From Anaerolineae bacterium (lineage in GTDB: Bacteria; Chloroflexota; Anaerolineae; Aggregatilineales; JAFGMM01): DNA of 64,000 nucleotides. The DNA lies in the NCBI GenBank assembly GCA_027494055.1, contig JAOSJO010000012.1, positions 372,001-436,000 of the forward strand. The letters are read 5' to 3'. A program made the translations under genes and the position numbers. Each line of letters begins with the position of its first letter. Within the stretch, counting starts at the first letter, position 1. The notes beneath the pieces were generated by a model. It was not told where the DNA came from, did no database searches, and was given only the letters and a program-made list of their open reading frames with translations. Shown here in pieces: positions 62,691 through 64,000 of this stretch.

Positions 62691-64000
62691 GTGAACCAAC
62701 GCGAACGCCGCCAACACGCCCTCACGCGCCATGCCGCGCGGATCGGGCGCCGGCTCAACCGGCTGCGCGACATCAGCGACCAGTTCTCGTGGCTCAGGCT
62801 TGGGGTGTTCTTCGGCGGTGTGGTGGCCAGCTTCACCGCGTACTACATCGAGGCCGGTCTGTTCTTCGTCAGCGTCGCGCTGTGGATGGCGGCGTTTGCC
62901 CTCGTCGCGCGCACTCACCGCCGCGTCAAGGACAGCATCGCACGACACGAAGTCTGGCTGGACATCAAATCGGCCCAGGTCGCGCGCATGGCGCTCGATT
63001 GGGACAGCCTCCCGCCGGCCCATCCCGACCTCACCCCCCGCGACGCCGCGCTTAGCCTCGACCTCGACCTGTACGGCGACCGCGCGCTGCACCGCCTGAT
63101 CGATACCAGCACGACGCGCGAGGGCAGCCAGCGCCTCCTCGACTGGCTGGCGACCGCCGTCCCTGACCTCGACGCCATCGCGCGGCGGCAGGCGCTCGTG
63201 CGCGAGCTGATTCCCCTCCCGGTGTTCCGCGACAAGCTGCAAATGTACGCCACGCTCGCCACGAGGTCGCAGCGCTGGGAGGGCGCGGACCTCGCCGCCT
63301 GGCTGAAGCACGCAAAGTATGTCTCCGTGCAGCGGGGGCGGTCCTCGTGACAGGCGCGCTCGCGCTGCTGAACATCGTGCTGCTCGTGCTGGGCCTGGCG
63401 CGCGTCATCCCGATGCTTTGCTTCGGCTCCTTCGTGATCTATGTGGCCGTGTACGCCTGGTCGGCGCGCGGGGCTAACACCCTGATTAAGGCGGCAAACA
63501 CCATCCTCGACCCTCTGCGCAACCTCGGCACGGTGCTCGGCTACCTGGAGAAGTACCGCTACGGGCGCAATGAGGGCCTGCACGCGCTCTGCACGCCGTT
63601 CGTCACGGGCGCGCACCGCCCTTCGGCTGAACTCCGCCGCCTTACGTGGGTCGTGGCGGGGGCGAGCATCCGGGGAAACCCGTTTCTCTGGATCCTTGTC
63701 AACGCCGTTGTCCCGTGGGACCTCTTCATCGCGTACCTGCTGGAGCGGCGCAAGCGGGCGCTGGCGCAAATGGTGCCGCAGTGGCTCGACGTGTGGTACG
63801 AACTGGAGGCGCTCTGCGCGCTGGCGAACCTGGCCTATCTCAACCCGGCCTACACCTTCCCCTGCATTGTCGCCGACGGCGGCGCGGGAGAAGGGCAGAC
63901 CGCGCCTGCCCTTCTGGAAGTGCGCGCGCTGGGGCACCCGCTCATCCCGGAGGCGGACCGCGTGTGCAACGACTTCGCCATCGCGGGGCGCGGGAAACTG
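62691..64000 (+). CDS. Membrane-anchored MutS-related protein (one frameshift; 3' end outside window)
   Basis: Starts at a GTG with AGGTGA upstream. Two helices lie near the N-terminus (WLRLGVFFGGVVASFTAYYI; GLFFVSVALWMAAFALVA). Next comes a MutS core-like part: DLDLYGDRALHRLIDTSTTR, EGSQRLLDWLATAVPDLDAI, RRQALVRELIPLPVFRDKLQ. The frame changes near 63335 in a GGGGG run; then two more helices (ALALLNIVLLVLGLARVIPM; LCFGSFVIYVAVYAW) and the lever-like region RALAQMVPQWLDVWYELEAL. It ends at FAIAGRGKL, just before the expected Walker A. Proteins of this shape are a known but poorly understood MutS branch without mismatch-binding domain I. Confidence 0.82.

Overview
The window is GC-rich (roughly two-thirds G+C by eye), densely coded DNA from a bacterium that most resembles a Chloroflexota (Anaerolineae-like) genome. 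The pointers are STAND-WD40 and caspase-FGE proteins, a very large PAS/GAF histidine kinase, a PknB-type kinase with a long outer domain, a DUF2089/SHOCT-like operon, an Ugp-type sugar ABC operon and many LysM/LamG-like exported proteins. The taxonomy is inferred from gene content, not measured. I see no tRNA, rRNA, CRISPR array, intact insertion sequence or phage gene.

About 26 of 53 genes carry one or more frameshifts (at least 35 in total), including the essential gene for ribosomal protein L7/L12. Where the site can be located it is usually one missing or extra base in a short homopolymer. These look like consensus-sequence errors rather than pseudogenes, so such genes are annotated as one CDS over the full corrected span.

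Layout. 1-650: start of a MalK/UgpC-like ATPase. 659-5982: a conflict-type locus with a SIR2-like gene and a membrane STAND-LysM-WD40 gene on the minus strand, and a divergent caspase-pseudoFGE gene on the plus strand. 6149-11706: minus-strand operon of a YIP1-like membrane protein, a MacB-like ABC exporter and an IPT/CARDB surface protein. 12058-16225: Ser/Thr kinase with a large outer domain. 16280-19634: DUF4139 protein, rplL and rplJ with their own promoter, L10 leader and attenuator, and a LysM protein. 20283-31044: pepA, a NifU-like protein, a methyltransferase, a giant sensor kinase and uvrC. 31171-37993: LamG-like lipid-side protein, antiporter, class II aldolase, deoC and two tandem paralogues that look like distant sliding clamps. 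38092-41972: ThuA and Gfo/Idh pair, DinB, a PD-(D/E)XK-like protein and hpt. 41951-42301: an unidentified structured RNA of about 280 nt with a strong promoter and terminator. 42527-48316: M14 peptidase, DUF402, DUF2085, hydrolase lipoprotein, methyltransferase and SPFH protein. 48469-53317: glycerophosphodiesterase and the SHOCT-like operon. 53401-56042: self-regulated TetR/ABC-2 exporter operon. 56132-57457: mini sugar transferase and phosphofructokinase. 58034-62621: ugpA-ugpE-ugpB-ugpQ-like operon. 62691-end: membrane MutS-like protein, cut by the window end.

The best candidates for something undescribed are the SIR2 / STAND-LysM-WD40 / caspase-pseudoFGE locus, the structured RNA next to hpt, the operon in which four proteins share one small SHOCT-like module, and the two clamp-like paralogues.
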